From: Sciurus carolinensis
Taxonomy: Eukaryota > Chordata > Mammalia > Rodentia > Sciuridae
Length of the DNA: 64,000 nucleotides
Assembly: GCF_902686445.1 (NCBI RefSeq)
Contig: NC_062224.1
Span: 49,165,156 to 49,229,155, forward strand
Reading direction: 5' to 3'
Position numbers and translations under genes: made by a program. The notes under the pieces were generated by a model, which made no database searches, had not been told where the DNA came from, and saw nothing but the letters and a program-made list of their open reading frames with translations. Within the stretch, counting starts at the first letter, position 1; each line of letters opens with the position of its first letter. This document shows, one piece after another, positions 46,401 through 57,481 of the stretch.

Positions 46401-47372
46401 GAAACTATCAGCAATGTGAAGAGGGAGCCTACAGAGTGGGAGAAATCTTTGCCACTCATATTTCAGATAGAGCACTAATTTCCAGAATCTATAAAGAACT
46501 CAAGAAACTCTACACCAAGAATACAAATAACCCAATCAACAATTGGGCTAAGGATATGAACAGACACTTCACAGGAGATCTACAAGCAATCAACAAACAT
46601 ATGAAAAAATGTTCACCATCATTAGTAATAAGAGAAATGCAAATCAAAACTACCCTAAGATTCCATCTCTCCCAATTAGAATGGCGATTATCAAGAATAC
46701 AAGCAACAACAGGTGTTGGAGAGGATGGGGGGAAAGGTACACTCATACTTTGCTGGTGGGGCTGCAAATTAGTGCAGCCACTCTGGAAAGCAGTGTGGAG
46801 ATTCCTCAGAAATCTTGGAATGGACCCACCATTTGACCCAGCTATCCCACTCCTTGGCCTATACCCAAAGGACTTAAAATCAGCATACTACAGAGATACA
46901 GCCACATCAATGTTCATAACTGCTCAATTCACAATAGCCAGATTGTGGAACCAACCTAGATATCCTTCAATTGATGAATGGATAAAGAAACTGTGATGTA
47001 TATACACAATGGAATATTACTCAGCTATAAAGAATAATAAAATTATGGCATTTGCAGGCAAATGGTTGAAATTGGAGAATATCATGCTAAGTGAGATAAG
47101 CCAATCTCATAAAACCAAAGGACAAATGATCTCGCTGATAAGCGGATGATGACACATAAAGGGGGGTGAAAGGGGGGCAAGAATGGAGGAAGGAAGGACT
47201 GTATAGAGGGAAAAGAGGGGTGGGAGGGGTGGGGGGAAGGAAAAAAATACCAGAATGATTCAAATATCATTACCCTATGTAAATGTATGATTACACAAAT
47301 GGTATGCTGTTACTCCATGTACAACAGAAACAACGTGTATCCCATTTGTTTACAATAAAAATAAATTTTAAA
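43419..47372 (+). mobile_element. 5'-truncated L1 (most of ORF2 and 3' UTR)
   Basis: The element starts at an A22 tract directly joined to ORF2 codon about 28 (RLAEW equivalent at 43446) and runs to an A-rich tail at 47352-47372. It is close in sequence to the 6421 copy and therefore relatively recent. The A-tract at its 5' edge could be the tail of an earlier element or an insertion microhomology. No target-site duplication was confirmed. Confidence 0.88.
43446..46996 (+). pseudogene. L1 ORF2, 5'-truncated and broken
   Basis: Segments in several frames cover endonuclease (43683-43874, 43977-44183), the linker, RT (44566-45198, then 45207-46319 with FADD near 45435) and the cysteine-rich C-terminus (46436-46996). 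The longest open segment, 370 codons, holds the RT palm and thumb. Frameshifts include one at an A-run near 45186-45196. No active protein is possible as written. Confidence 0.88.
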
Positions 47373-47380
47373 AAAGTCTT

Positions 47381-47585
47381 AAAATAACTGGGCGTGGTGA
47401 CATATGCCTATAATCCTAGTGGCTCAGGAGACTGAGACAGAAGGATTTCAAGTTCAAGATTAGCTTCAGAAACTTAGCAAAATATTTTGTCAAAATAAAA
47501 TAAAAAGGACTAGGGTTGTAGCTCAGGGGTAAAGAACCCTCAGGTTCAATCCTCAATACTGCAAAGAAACATAAACAAAACAAAT
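47381..47585 (+). mobile_element. B1-like plus ID fusion SINE, diverged
   Basis: 'actgggcgtggtgacatatgcc' followed by 'ggactagggttgtagctcagg' and 'caggttcaatcctcaatac'; same composite as at 35876. Confidence 0.8.
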
Positions 47586-47737
47586 GTATTAATATAAATT
47601 TAAGACAGTGCTGAGAGTGGAGCGGGACATCAGCAGATCACACATTAACTTGCATTTCCAGAAGACAGAAAATAAATGAGATTCTATTGACATAGAAACC
47701 AGAGCAGGAGAACCCTTGCCTAGAACCCACCCTGGAG

Positions 47738-47830
47738 GGGCTGGGGATGGAGCTCAATGCTAATAGAGCACTTGTCTAGCATGCATGAGGCCCTGGGTTC
47801 ATCCTGGCATTGCCAAAAAATGAGACAAAA
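47738..47830 (+). mobile_element. ID-type SINE
   Basis: 'ggggctggggatggagctcaatgc' and 'gccctgggttcatcctggca' followed by a short A-run. Confidence 0.8.
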
Positions 47831-47834
47831 CAAA

Positions 47835-48295
47835 ACCTACCCAGGAGAAGCCTCAGGGAGGTGAGGGAGTTCAAATAGAAGGCACTGGACCTGAAGAGAG
47901 GAGTGGGAAGTGGGAGAGAGAATGACATAATTAATTAAAGGATGATCTCATAACCTCTCCATGGCCATCCCTGTGTATGGACACAGTATTTCTTTCCTGG
48001 ACAAAAAAAGCAAGGATCACGAATACAGTGCATAAAGTGGCCTAGCAGATGGCACAGGTGAGGGAAGTGGATGAAGACTTGGAGGTAAACAGAGACCACC
48101 TGCCTGATTGTCGAGGTGGTTGCACGCAGCCCAATCATCTGAATCACCTGAGTTTCCAGGAAAAGCTAGAAACCTGGATTTTTAGGTGAAAGTTGTTGAT
48201 AATTTCTTGAATATACATGTAAATCTCTGTCCTTAAAAGCCACATGGGGCCATGGACCACCCAGTGGTGGTCTTTTTTAAACAAAAATTGAATAA
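47835..48295. other. No recognised feature
   Basis: Short unique-looking stretch before the inverted L1. Confidence 0.4.
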
Positions 48296-48599
48296 GTTGC
48301 CCTGGAAGTCTATGTCTTTTGATTGATGAGTGTAGGTCATTCACATTCAGGGTTATTATTGAGATATGATTTGTATTCCCAGTCACTTGGGCTTACTTTT
48401 GGTTTTAAACTTGGCTTGGTTTCTCCTTTGAATGGATTTTTCTCTAAGGCAGTTCCTCCCTTTGCTGACCTACATTGTTGTTTTTCATTTCCTTCTCATG
48501 GAATATTTTGTTGAGAATATTTGGTAGCACAGGCTTTCTATTTGTAAATTCTTTTAACTTTTGTTTATCGTAGAAGGATTTTATTTCATCTTCAAATCT

Positions 48600-49475
48600 G
48601 AAGGTTAGTTTTGCTGGGTATAGGAGTCTTGGTTGGCAACCAAGTTCTTTCAGAGCTTGAAATATGTTCTTCCAGGCCCTTCGAGCTTTTAGAGTTTGGG
48701 CTGAGAAATCTGCTGATATCCATGTTGGTTCCCCCTATATGTGATCTGATGCTTTCCTCTCGCAGCCTTCAAAATCCTATCTTTATTTTGTATGTTAGTT
48801 ATTTTCATTATAATGTGCCTTGGTGTGGATCTGTTGTGATTCTGTGCACTTGGTGTTCTCTTGTATTTGATTTTCCATTTCATTCTGCAGGTTTGGGAAA
48901 TTTTCTGATATTATTTCATTGAATAGGTTGTTCATTCCTTTGATTTGTATTTCTGTGCCTTCCTTAATCCTGATAATTCCTAAATTTGGTCTTTTCATGA
49001 TGTCCCATAGTTCTTGGAGCTTCTGTTCATGATTTCTTACCATCTTCTCTGTTTGGGTGACTTTATTTTCAAGACTAAATATTTTGTCTTCATTGTCTGA
49101 GGTTCTGTCTTCTAAGCGGTCTAATCTGTTGGTGATGCTTTCCATTGAGTTTTTTATTTGGTTTATTGTTTCCTTCATTTCAACGATATCAGTTTGTTTT
49201 TTTTTTTGTTTGTTTGTTTTTTGGTTTTTTTTTTTTTTTCTTGATAATCTCTATCTCTTTGTTGAAATGATCTTTTGCTTCCTGCAGTTTCTCTTTCAAC
49301 TGCTTATTGGTATGATCATTCATTGCCTGCATTTGTTGTCTTATCTCATTCTTTGCTTAACAAATCATCTTAATGATGTATAACCTGAAGTCCTTTTCTG
49401 ACATTTCTTCTACCATACTGTCATTGGATTCTATTAATATAGACTCCAGATTTGTTTGGATCATTTTCTTTCCTT
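48600..49475 (-). pseudogene. L1 ORF1 remnant, inverted
   Basis: The 48795-49178 frame carries the end of the coiled coil and the RNA-binding domain (ELWDIMKRPNLGIIRI). The N-terminal part up to about 49475 (MKKQGKKM equivalent) lies in other frames, and a T-rich insertion near 49195-49240 interrupts it. Confidence 0.8.
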
Positions 49476-50139
49476 GTTTTTTCATGTTTTTCATGTATCT
49501 TCCCCTCTAGCAGTGCAGATCTGGTGTACTGCAGTTTCCCCCTATAGGTTTAGAGTGACCCTATAGGTTTCTAAACCTTTTCTTTAAGGGGGAGATCAAT
49601 ATTAGCAGTGCCCAGTTCAGACAGTGTGCAACCCTAGACCAAATATTGCCTATAAGAACATTAACAATATTGTCATAATAAACAGAATAATTTCAATTAT
49701 CTTCAGTATAACAAATATATTTGCAATAAGGTCTGCAGTTCTAATGGAGGACAAAGAGGATGGGGAGGGGTGTAGGATGTAGCTGTTAATGGGATAAGAA
49801 AAGAATATATAGAAGTTCTAGATAATAGAAAGAGTGAGAGTGTAATCAAAAGAAGTTGGTTGTTAGCATGCAAAAAGGGAGAAAGAGGGAACAGGTAAAC
49901 AAAAGGAAAAGGAAGCAAGAAAAGTAAAGAAATAAAAACTTAAAATTTTTCAATAAGGAGAAAAAAGAAGCCTACACTATAACAGTCATATACACTATAA
50001 CAGTTTCAGTAGCCTGATGTGAGAGAGGTACCCGACAATGAGCTTCAAGTCTCCAGCAGGCATCTCAGGATGAGATGCCCCACCTAAAGATGGGAGATAT
50101 AGCTTCCAGGATTATCCAAGATGGCCGCTCTGGCTTCCA

Positions 50140-50450
50140 AATGTGTTGGCAAATGGGGAGTTGCAGCTCAGGGTGTGGACGTGGTCAGCTGGAGGTCCTG
50201 GAGATAAGGTGCAGTTGTTTGGCAGGGGTCATGGAGGTGGGGTGCAATCAGTCAGTCTGGGGGTCCTGTTGGTAGGGCACAGTCATTCTGGGGGTCCTGG
50301 TGGTAGGGCGCAGTCAGTTGGTCTGGGGTGATGGGGAGCAGTCATTTGATATGAGAGCCCTGGAGGCAGGGAGTGATTGGTCGGGCTGAGGAATCCTGGA
50401 GACAGGGCTCAGTCAGTCCGACCAGGGGTCCTACGGGCCTTGGCTGTTGT
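50140..50450. repeat. Degenerate tandem repeat in the L1 5' UTR region
   Basis: Imperfect units of about 35-45 bp with 'gg(g)gtcctgg(a/t)gg' and 'g(c/t)agtca(g/t)t' recur about six times. This gives the long GC-rich frames seen here, which are not genes. Confidence 0.6.
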
Positions 50451-50599
50451 TTCAAAAGGCGGCAGCTGCATGTAACCAAACCTGCAGGTACTGTGACAGT
50501 GAACTTCCAGGCAACAGCAGGCAGCTGGCGCTCCCCTGGCGGTCTGTGGTCAGTATTCCAGCAGGTATCTTTGCATTCCAACAGTCACTTCCTTAACTT

Positions 50600-52316
50600 T
50601 TGCCTTCACATCCCACTGTGGGAAAAGAGGCTGTCCTATCAACACAACAAACTGTTGAAAACCAAAGAAGAATGCTCATTGGGTCTAGGAGCAGTTCAAG
50701 GAACAGTAAGACGTCATTATTAAAGGTTAGTGGGAATCCCCAAAATACACACATGGAAAAATAAATAAATAAAAGGACTGACCATTATCAGCCAGAGAGG
50801 CGGAGATTAAAGCAGTCCTAGGGAGAGATGCTCCCATCAGGCTTTACAGTGCAAAAGTCTCTGAGTACAGTGGGGCCAGGAAAACTGCAGCAGGAAAGCC
50901 AGCCCATCCCTGCCAGATGGTTCTCTTCTGACTGCAGTATCACTCAGGAAAGGAAACTGATTCATTGCTTGTCTGAGGATGAGTTAAGTTCTTCTACAAG
51001 TTCAACTGATAAGTCAGATGGGAATTCCAGGGAAGGGAAAAGTCATACAAATGAAATGAGCGACTTGGTACAATTGATGACTGAGACCCTTAAACTGGAT
51101 TCTAAAGACAACTGTGAAGATCTTCCATTACCAAATCCAGCATCAGAATTCAAACTTCATCTAAAATATCAGGACACACTGGTACTTCCTGGAAAAGGTG
51201 CAGAAAAGACAGAGGAGTTCTAATTTAAAGAACTGCCTTCAGCTATCATGTCAGGTTCTGAAAAGATCAGAATAGTCGAAGTCTTAAGAGTGGATGTCAG
51301 CAGGGGCTTAGAAATTCAGATTTTAGAGCAGGTATATGATCTTTTAGGAGAGGAGGATGAATTGCAGAGGCACATTTTCTGGAGCATATGGGTGAAAAGT
51401 ATACAACTTACAGTGTGAAAGCTTATCAGTCGAAATCGTTTGAAGAAAATGTGAGATTTTGAGAATTTGTTCTAATCTGTCAGACCTAAAGACCTATTTT
51501 CAACGTTTTGGACTTTGAAAACAAATTATAATAGTTATTATAAAGCCATTCATCACCCCTTTATATCTCTGGGAAAAACATGGACAGAACAGAGTAATTA
51601 TGAGGTATGTTCACAAAGGAAAGAAATCTTTGACTTTCATATTCTTTTTATGAGGAAAAATGTTACTTTTTTGGATACTGTTTACTGAACCTAAAAACAC
51701 TTAAACTTTATATCTATAACTTAATTTTAAAGGTGTTAATTAGCTTGAAAACAGGACCCTAAAACATTGGATTGGAAGTTTTATATTGTACTGTAGTGAT
51801 AAAAACAAGAAACAAATGACATATATCCAGGGATGATATCTGCTTTTGTTAATAACCTTAGGGAGTAGTTGACATTATTTAAAAAGAAACAAGTCAATTC
51901 ACTATTCTGGGAATAGATTCAAAGAATATGAACTTCTATGTAGTATTTGAGCAGCTACATCTCATTTTTACACCCTGATGAATGTTTAATGTTTTCATTT
52001 AATATGAATCTCATTTAGGGTGTATAAGAATTGAATCTAAAGTTTATTGGCTTTGTAAATCATTATGTTTTAACATGATAATTTTGTTAGATTTATTTTT
52101 CCATCAGTGAAAACATCTCTTAATTACTTTTCCAATTAAACAATTTGTAAATGAAGTTAGTTTTTTTGTTATATTGGATATACATAAGGAGGTGTGTATA
52201 TATATATACACGTTTGTTTTCTCTGGAAGTTTGTCTTTCCATATTTTAAATGTAGGGTTTTATAACACACTTTATTACTTGTTTAATAAGTAAATTGTTT
52301 TAATAAAATATGTTTT
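50600..52316 (+). pseudogene. NEK4: NEK4 processed pseudogene, C-terminal part and 3' UTR
   Basis: The 131-codon frame 50828-51223 reads CLSEDELSSSTSSTDKSDG and LVQLMTETLKLDSK, which I recognise as the NEK4 C-terminal region. After a stop (TAA 51221) the text continues with FKELPSAIM and LEQVYDLL equivalents in shifted frames to about 51450. A long AT-rich 3' UTR then runs to an AATAAA near 52303. The region between kinase domain and this part is absent. A solo LTR interrupts the 3' end at 52317. Confidence 0.8.
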
Positions 52317-52322
52317 GATTAA

Positions 52323-52732
52323 TGTTCCATCCAGCAGAACTGGCGCAGAGAAAGGAGACACCACCAATCTTTAGTTGACCAGATTTATTGCGTCCTCCCT
52401 GTTTTTCTGCCTCCTTTGTTCTGCTACTCTCTCCCTTCTTCTACCCTCTCCCTCTCTCTTCCCCCAGGCTCCTAACTTATCAGTCAATTATAGCAAAGCT
52501 TTCTCTCACACAGGAGAGCATGCAGAGGAATGTCAGCATAGCACTATATGAATCACGAGCTGTCCACGCGCGGCATGATATTAGATAGCCAATCCTAGAG
52601 CCTGGCGTCAACACGTCATAAGTCTCCAAGGAACTAGTAAGCAAGAAACCTTTGTGGGTACTTCCTTATTTTGGTACCCAGTGCCCTTTGGCTCATAGCC
52701 AGGTGCCATCTTGTCCAAGACAGCCCTCAACA
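52323..52732 (-). mobile_element. Solo ERVK-type LTR, TSD GATTAA
   Basis: 410 bp, minus-strand TGTTGAGGGCTG...GGATGGAACA, flanked by a perfect 6-bp duplication GATTAA (52317-52322, 52733-52738). AATAAA is at the complement of 'gatttattgcg' near 52383. Its U3 start (AAGATGGCACC) resembles that of the provirus LTR at 53245, so it is a related but distinct family. Confidence 0.88.
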
Positions 52733-52738
52733 GATTAA

Positions 52739-53238
52739 AAAATTTTAATCCTCTATGTATCGAAGTAACAAGGATTTCTTAAAACATTAATCTGCTGTTA
52801 TCTATCAAGATAATTTCTTGTGTCTGTTAAGTTTTATTAAACTAGTCTTAAAGGAATTAGAGTTTGTACAACTCTGGTTAAACAACAAATTAATTTTAGA
52901 GTATTACACTACACTACAAATTCTAAATTTTTCTTTAAAAACTAAACTTAGTTAATATAAGAACATCAGTATAATTGTAGTGCTGTTACTGTCTTCTTTG
53001 TATACTCGATGAGTTCATGTCCTCCAAGTATACAAGTCTTTAAATATAAGGTTTAGAAGAGCATTTTATCAGGCCTGTTCTTTGAACTAAAGTTTTCTGT
53101 AGCAATACTCTTTCAGACTTATATAGATATAACAAATTTAGTTGGGAATTTATTTATGTTACTTAATATTTTGTAATTGGATAAAATATTCATTTATCAA
53201 TAAATTATGTATAACATTTTGTGTTGCTCTTTACACTG
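52739..53238. repeat. Dispersed repeat X, arm 2, left part
   Basis: Inverted partner of about 2160-2480. It is split from its right part (60976 onward) by the provirus, whose GGATGG duplication marks the insertion site. Confidence 0.65.
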
Positions 53239-53244
53239 GGATGG

Positions 53245-53695
53245 TATCACGCTCCCTCTGCCCGCAGAGAGAGACATGACAAATGTCTGAAGCTTTGGAA
53301 GTTTATTATGCACAGTCCCTCTCCTACACTTCCCTTACTCCTAGCTTCCGCGCACTCCCAGCTTCTCTTCTCTCAGCTTCTCCCAGCTTCCACGCACTCT
53401 CAGCTTCCAGCTCAGCTTCAGCCTCCGCCTCCGCCGCTTCTTCCGCTTCTGCCTCTCTACTCTCCCACCCACCAGGCTTATATACACTTCAACCAATCAG
53501 GGGAGAGTACACGAGGTAAATGCGGACAGCTGCAAGCATAGGATAGGTACACGAGGGGGGCATGCTCTAGTCACATCGTTAACTAGCCAATCATTGGAAT
53601 TCGCTGGTTGTTTACTGTATAGTTGGCCGCTTTTGGCTCAGCGTCAGGCGCCATCTTGACCATGCCCAAGGCTGGGGGTCCTGGAAACCCCGACA
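53245..53695 (-). repeat. 3' LTR of IAP-like provirus
   Basis: Sense start TGTCGGGGTTTCC (53695), end ...GTGATA (53245). TATATAAG (complement near 53477-53484) and AATAAA (complement 53302-53307) are present. It includes CT-rich repeats of 'cagcttc', which create long spurious plus-strand frames. Confidence 0.93.
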
Positions 53696-53712
53696 GATCC
53701 CCCTTCTTTACT
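53696..53712 (-). promoter_or_regulatory. Polypurine tract
   Basis: The minus strand reads AGTAAAGAAGGGGGATC immediately upstream of the 3' LTR. Confidence 0.8.
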
Positions 53713-53947
53713 ATTAAACTAAGGCTCGGGACCGTGTCTGTCTTAGGCTGAGTGGTCAGCATATGTCCTTACCCGTCATCAGAGCCTGCAGAGCATGCTG
53801 CAGCTCCTGTCTTAGGTTGGTACACAGCCACCTCCTTCATTACCCATCTTTGACTACCGGTCCAGCATCAAGAGCCATACTAATGGGGGGCTGTCAGCCT
53901 TTAGGGCGGTCATGGCCTGATGAAAGATAATCTGATCTCTCTATTGG

Positions 53948-54470
53948 CTAGCTCGTAGATGCATGCCAAAACGAATGAAGAGAAGGAGGGCCAAGGCAGA
54001 GGAGTACCACCATAGCTCCTAAGCCTGCCCGCTGTTTGACAAATCTATAAACAGAAGAAAAACCATATAGCCATATTAAATACAGAAACAATATACATCC
54101 CAGAAGTGTTACAATACGGGCAACACAAACAGCTCTCAGGGAATAAACGCATCCCAGTCCCAAAAGTTCTTGCAAGGTATCCGCTTGTTCTTATAATGAG
54201 TCCACTCTCTGATAGAGTCTCTATGGTCTGCAAGGCTGCAGCTGCATTCTCGGCCAAATGATCGTTGTTATGGTTGTGTCAATGCTGCTACTGCAAGGAC
54301 TGTGATGACAATGATCACGGCTGTTGCAATGTCAAAGCCTCTTCTGTTTCTTGATAATAGCACTGGCAATTCTATATCTGCAACAGAAACTAGGACTGGT
54401 AGGAAGATAGAAATGTGCAAATTGCACGGGTGGCAAAAGAACCATTCCAGCATTGTGAGAGATAGCACAC
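53948..54470 (-). pseudogene. env remnant (transmembrane subunit N-terminus)
   Basis: Minus-strand frames at 54268-54468 and 54045-54257 show a basic RNRR cleavage-like motif followed by a hydrophobic alanine/valine/isoleucine stretch resembling a fusion peptide, then a heptad-like segment. A stop near 54267 separates them. There is no room for a surface subunit: only about 1.1 kb lies between pol and the 3' LTR. This is a deletion remnant, not an envelope gene. Confidence 0.5.
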
Positions 54471-54808
54471 GGTTAGTGAACAGTTAAGAGGTGTTATTAG
54501 AAATGTTAGTTGGTAGAAACATAAAAGGGAGGAAATACACAAGCTGACGTGGGAGGAAAAGCAACACCACAGCTAGGGTCAGCAGAACGAGTTGCTCTAC
54601 TCTGAGTCTGATTTGTAGTATGATTCCAACGGCAAAGTGCAGAAATTCCTCCTGTTAAAGCAAAGAAAGACTAGAGATATCCTTGTCACCAAAAACAGCA
54701 CGACCTGAAAAATCATCAGTAGAATTGACAGGCTTTTAGAGGAATTGGTGAAAACAAGAAAAGGAAGGATAAAAAATGTGTTAGTTAGAAGTGAAAAATA
54801 TGGCCAGG

Positions 54809-56584
54809 CTAACAATGGCCCATAGGTTCCGGGTTTGCCTTTCCGTCTGAGTTTTTGTTATTGGAGGAAGGCTCAGACTCGCCATTGCGAGGAGGAGCAG
54901 CATCACTTGCATGCTGTAAAACTCTGATTAGCCTTTCTGGAATCCAGACTGGAGTCTGTTGATCCTGTGGGAAAATACAAACAGACCCTCGGACCCAACA
55001 AAGGACTGGATCCGGTCCTTTCCAACAACCTGTCAGGATGTCTTTCCATTTTGCCCATACTTGAGGAGTATTATGGGGATTATAATGTCGATCAGCTGCA
55101 GAATGGCCGTCCCTATCCAGAGTTAAGAAATTTAGAATGAAAAGAACTAAATTAAGTTTATCTTTAGGAGACTTGTAGGAGGCTCCTATTCCCCCTTTTT
55201 GTTTATTTAGACAATTTTTTAAAGTAAGATGTGCTCTTTCCACAATGCCCTGTCCCTGAGGATTATAGGGGATGCCAGTGACTGATTGGATGTTAAATGT
55301 TTGTAAAAACAACCGGAAGCTTTTGGAAGTATAAGCAGGACCATTATCTGTTTTAATAACTTTAGGTATGCCCCAGCCAGCAAATGCTTGTAGGCAGTGT
55401 TGAATGACATCTTTTACCTTTTCTCCAGAATGAGCGGAAGCCATAATGACCCCTGAAGCAGTGTCTACTGACACATGTACATACTTAACAGTACCAAATT
55501 CAGAAATATGGGTTACATCCATCTGCCAAATATGACCAGGCAGCAGTCCCCTGGGGTTAACTCCAAAGGATTGTACTGGGATTAAAGGAGCACAATGTTG
55601 ACAATTTTTTACTATTTGTCGAGCCATGCATTTAGATATAGGAAATTTTCTGCTCAAAGTAGTGGAATTTACATGGAATTTTTCATGAAAGAGTTTTGCT
55701 TGTTCCTCTATGGAAAAAACAAAGATCGATTTGGTGGCCATATCTACCAAGTCATTAGCATTGGCCAAAGGTCCTGGTAAATTAGAATGAGCTCTAATAT
55801 GTCCTACATAGAATAGATGTTTATGCTGTAGGATAAGGTTTTGTAGCGTAGTAAAATAAGAAGCTACCGTGGACATGGAAGAAATATGAGGTACCGTTTC
55901 AAGAACCTGTAAAGCGTTAACGATATATAAGCTATCAGATAGAAGATTGAATGGCTGATTATCTGCTAATTTAAAGGCTAATATTACAGCTGCAAGTTCA
56001 GTAACCTGTGCGGAGTTGGGTGGAACTATTATGGTGTGAAGTTGTTTATTGATAAGTACCGCACCTACTCCATTTTTGGAGCCATCAGTAAAAATGGTTA
56101 CACAGTCTTTAAGAGGCTGGACACTAGTCACTTTTGGAAAAACTATGGGAGTATTTTTACAGAATTGAATCCAGGGATGTTGGGGATAATGGTTATCGAA
56201 CTGAGCTGAAGTGGAACAATATAATACTGACCAATCATCATCATTATTAATTAGCCATTTAATTTGCTGAGTGGAATAAGGAGTTATAATAATAGACGGA
56301 TGGATTCCAAAAACAGTAATGCAAGATTCTATTCCCTTGAATATTACCTGAGCAATAGCTTGGGGATATGATTGCAATGTTTTAGCCGGAGAGCTAGGGA
56401 GATTTATACTTTGCAGAGGTCCTCTTTGCCAAACTATGCCAAAAGGGGTGTGCTTCTCTGAGATTATGATTAAACTTAATGGTTGAGTAGGATCACAACG
56501 ATCAATGTAACACTGCTGAAGTCTATTCTCTACTAGTTGTAAGGATATCCGTGCTTCGGGAGTAAGTTTCCTAGGGGAATTCAA
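54809..56584 (-). CDS. RNase H-integrase part of pol, open
   Basis: 591 codons without a stop. RNase H acidic residues are visible at about D167 (FTDGSKNG), E196 and D217. Integrase has the zinc-binding H300, H304, C328 and C331, and the catalytic triad D356, D413 and E449 with the expected 35-residue spacing between the last two. RNase H degrades the RNA strand during reverse transcription; integrase inserts the viral DNA. The frame is cut off from RT upstream by a 43-bp duplication. The methionine at 56584 is only the first ATG after that break, since the protein is normally part of Gag-Pro-Pol. All key residues are present. Confidence 0.9.
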   Translation of the reverse strand: MNSPRKLTPEARISLQLVENRLQQCYIDRCDPTQPLSLIIISEKHTPFGIVWQRGPLQSINLPSSPAKTLQSYPQAIAQVIFKGIESCITVFGIHPSIIITPYSTQQIKWLINNDDDWSVLYCSTSAQFDNHYPQHPWIQFCKNTPIVFPKVTSVQPLKDCVTIFTDGSKNGVGAVLINKQLHTIIVPPNSAQVTELAAVILAFKLADNQPFNLLSDSLYIVNALQVLETVPHISSMSTVASYFTTLQNLILQHKHLFYVGHIRAHSNLPGPLANANDLVDMATKSIFVFSIEEQAKLFHEKFHVNSTTLSRKFPISKCMARQIVKNCQHCAPLIPVQSFGVNPRGLLPGHIWQMDVTHISEFGTVKYVHVSVDTASGVIMASAHSGEKVKDVIQHCLQAFAGWGIPKVIKTDNGPAYTSKSFRLFLQTFNIQSVTGIPYNPQGQGIVERAHLTLKNCLNKQKGGIGASYKSPKDKLNLVLFILNFLTLDRDGHSAADRHYNPHNTPQVWAKWKDILTGCWKGPDPVLCWVRGSVCIFPQDQQTPVWIPERLIRVLQHASDAAPPRNGESEPSSNNKNSDGKANPEPMGHC

Positions 56585-56591
56585 GTCAGGA

Positions 56592-57480
56592 TTACCTTTT
56601 AATATATCGAATAAAGGTTTTAATTCCCCTGTGGATAATTTTAAATAGGATCTGATCCAGTTTTAATTCCCCTGTGGATAATTTTAAATAGGATCTGATC
56701 CAGTTAATGTCACCTAAGAGTTTCTGAAAATCGTTCAAGGTATTCAATTGATCTGTCCTGATGGTCAACCTTGTTGGTCTGACTGTAGTAGCAGTGAGCC
56801 TTGTACCCAGATATTCTTGGATCTCCTCTAATTGTAATTTTTCAGGAGCTATCATTAGTCCTCTCTTTTCTAATGCTTGAGTTATAAATTGTAATGCTTC
56901 TAACAAAACTTCTTTTTCTGGATGGCAAATAAGTATGTCATCCATATAATGATAAATCAACAATCTCTTAAACTTTTGTCTAGTAGTTGTTAACACTTTA
57001 TCTACGTATATTTGACATATAGTAGGACTGTTAGCCATACCTTGAGGCAACACGGTCCATTCGAATCTCTGGTCAGGCTGAGTGTGATTAAGAGAGGGCA
57101 AAGTAAAAGCAAATCTCCAACAATCATTTTTGTGTAAGGGTATAGAGAAAAAGCAATCTTTTAAATCCAGAATAATAGTAGGCCAATTTTTTGGTAGTGC
57201 AGTGACAAGAGGGAGTCTACATTGGATGGGTCCCATAGGGTACATTTGTTCGTTTATGGCTCTTAAATCATGTAATAACCTCCATTTTCCTGATTTTTTC
57301 TTTGTTAAGAATATTGGAGTATTCCAAGGAGAGGTAGAATGTTGTAAATGACCTGCTTGTACCTGCTCTTGTACTAACTTATGAGCTGCCTCTAGCTTCT
57401 CTTTTGTTAGGGGCCACTGTGGAATCCAGCGAGGCTTATCATCTTTCCATATTATAGGGATTGATGGTTTATCAGTGGCC
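56592..57480 (-). pseudogene. Reverse transcriptase part of pol, 3' end disrupted
   Basis: The open part spans at least 57245-56592 and reads upstream without ATG to about 57480, as expected when produced by frameshifting from pro. LDLKDCFFSIPL and VLPQGMANSP precede the catalytic YMDD (near 56940). A 43-bp tandem duplication in the connection region shifts the frame and brings a stop, so RT and RNase H-integrase are separated. The enzyme copies retroviral RNA into DNA in cytoplasmic particles. Confidence 0.9.
56618..56703. repeat. 43-bp perfect tandem duplication in pol
   Basis: 56618-56660 and 56661-56703 are identical (start 'ttttaattcccctgtgg', end 'aggatctgatccag'). Since 43 is not a multiple of three, it shifts the pol frame. 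Confidence 0.97.
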
Positions 57481-57481
57481 C

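Larger units (their letters stand above)
48300..50595 (-). mobile_element. L1 5' part, inverted (5' UTR, ORF1, ORF2 start)
   Basis: From 50595 down to 48300 the minus strand shows a G-rich 5' UTR, ORF1 remnants (about 49475 to 48600) and the first ORF2 codons (MTGNTNHISIITLNV at 48386). It is older than the 6421 copy. It may be continuous with the ORF2 piece at 42938-43070 before later rearrangement. Confidence 0.75.

Noticed and set aside
50075..50723. Frames of 60-116 codons with tryptophan/glycine-rich text
   Set aside because: Created by a degenerate tandem repeat in an inverted L1 5' UTR. No conservation signal or domain.
53221..53541. 106-codon serine/proline/leucine-rich frame, repeated at 60462-60815
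   Set aside because: Both are the antisense of the provirus LTR. The peptide repeats come from the 'cagcttc' tandem motif.
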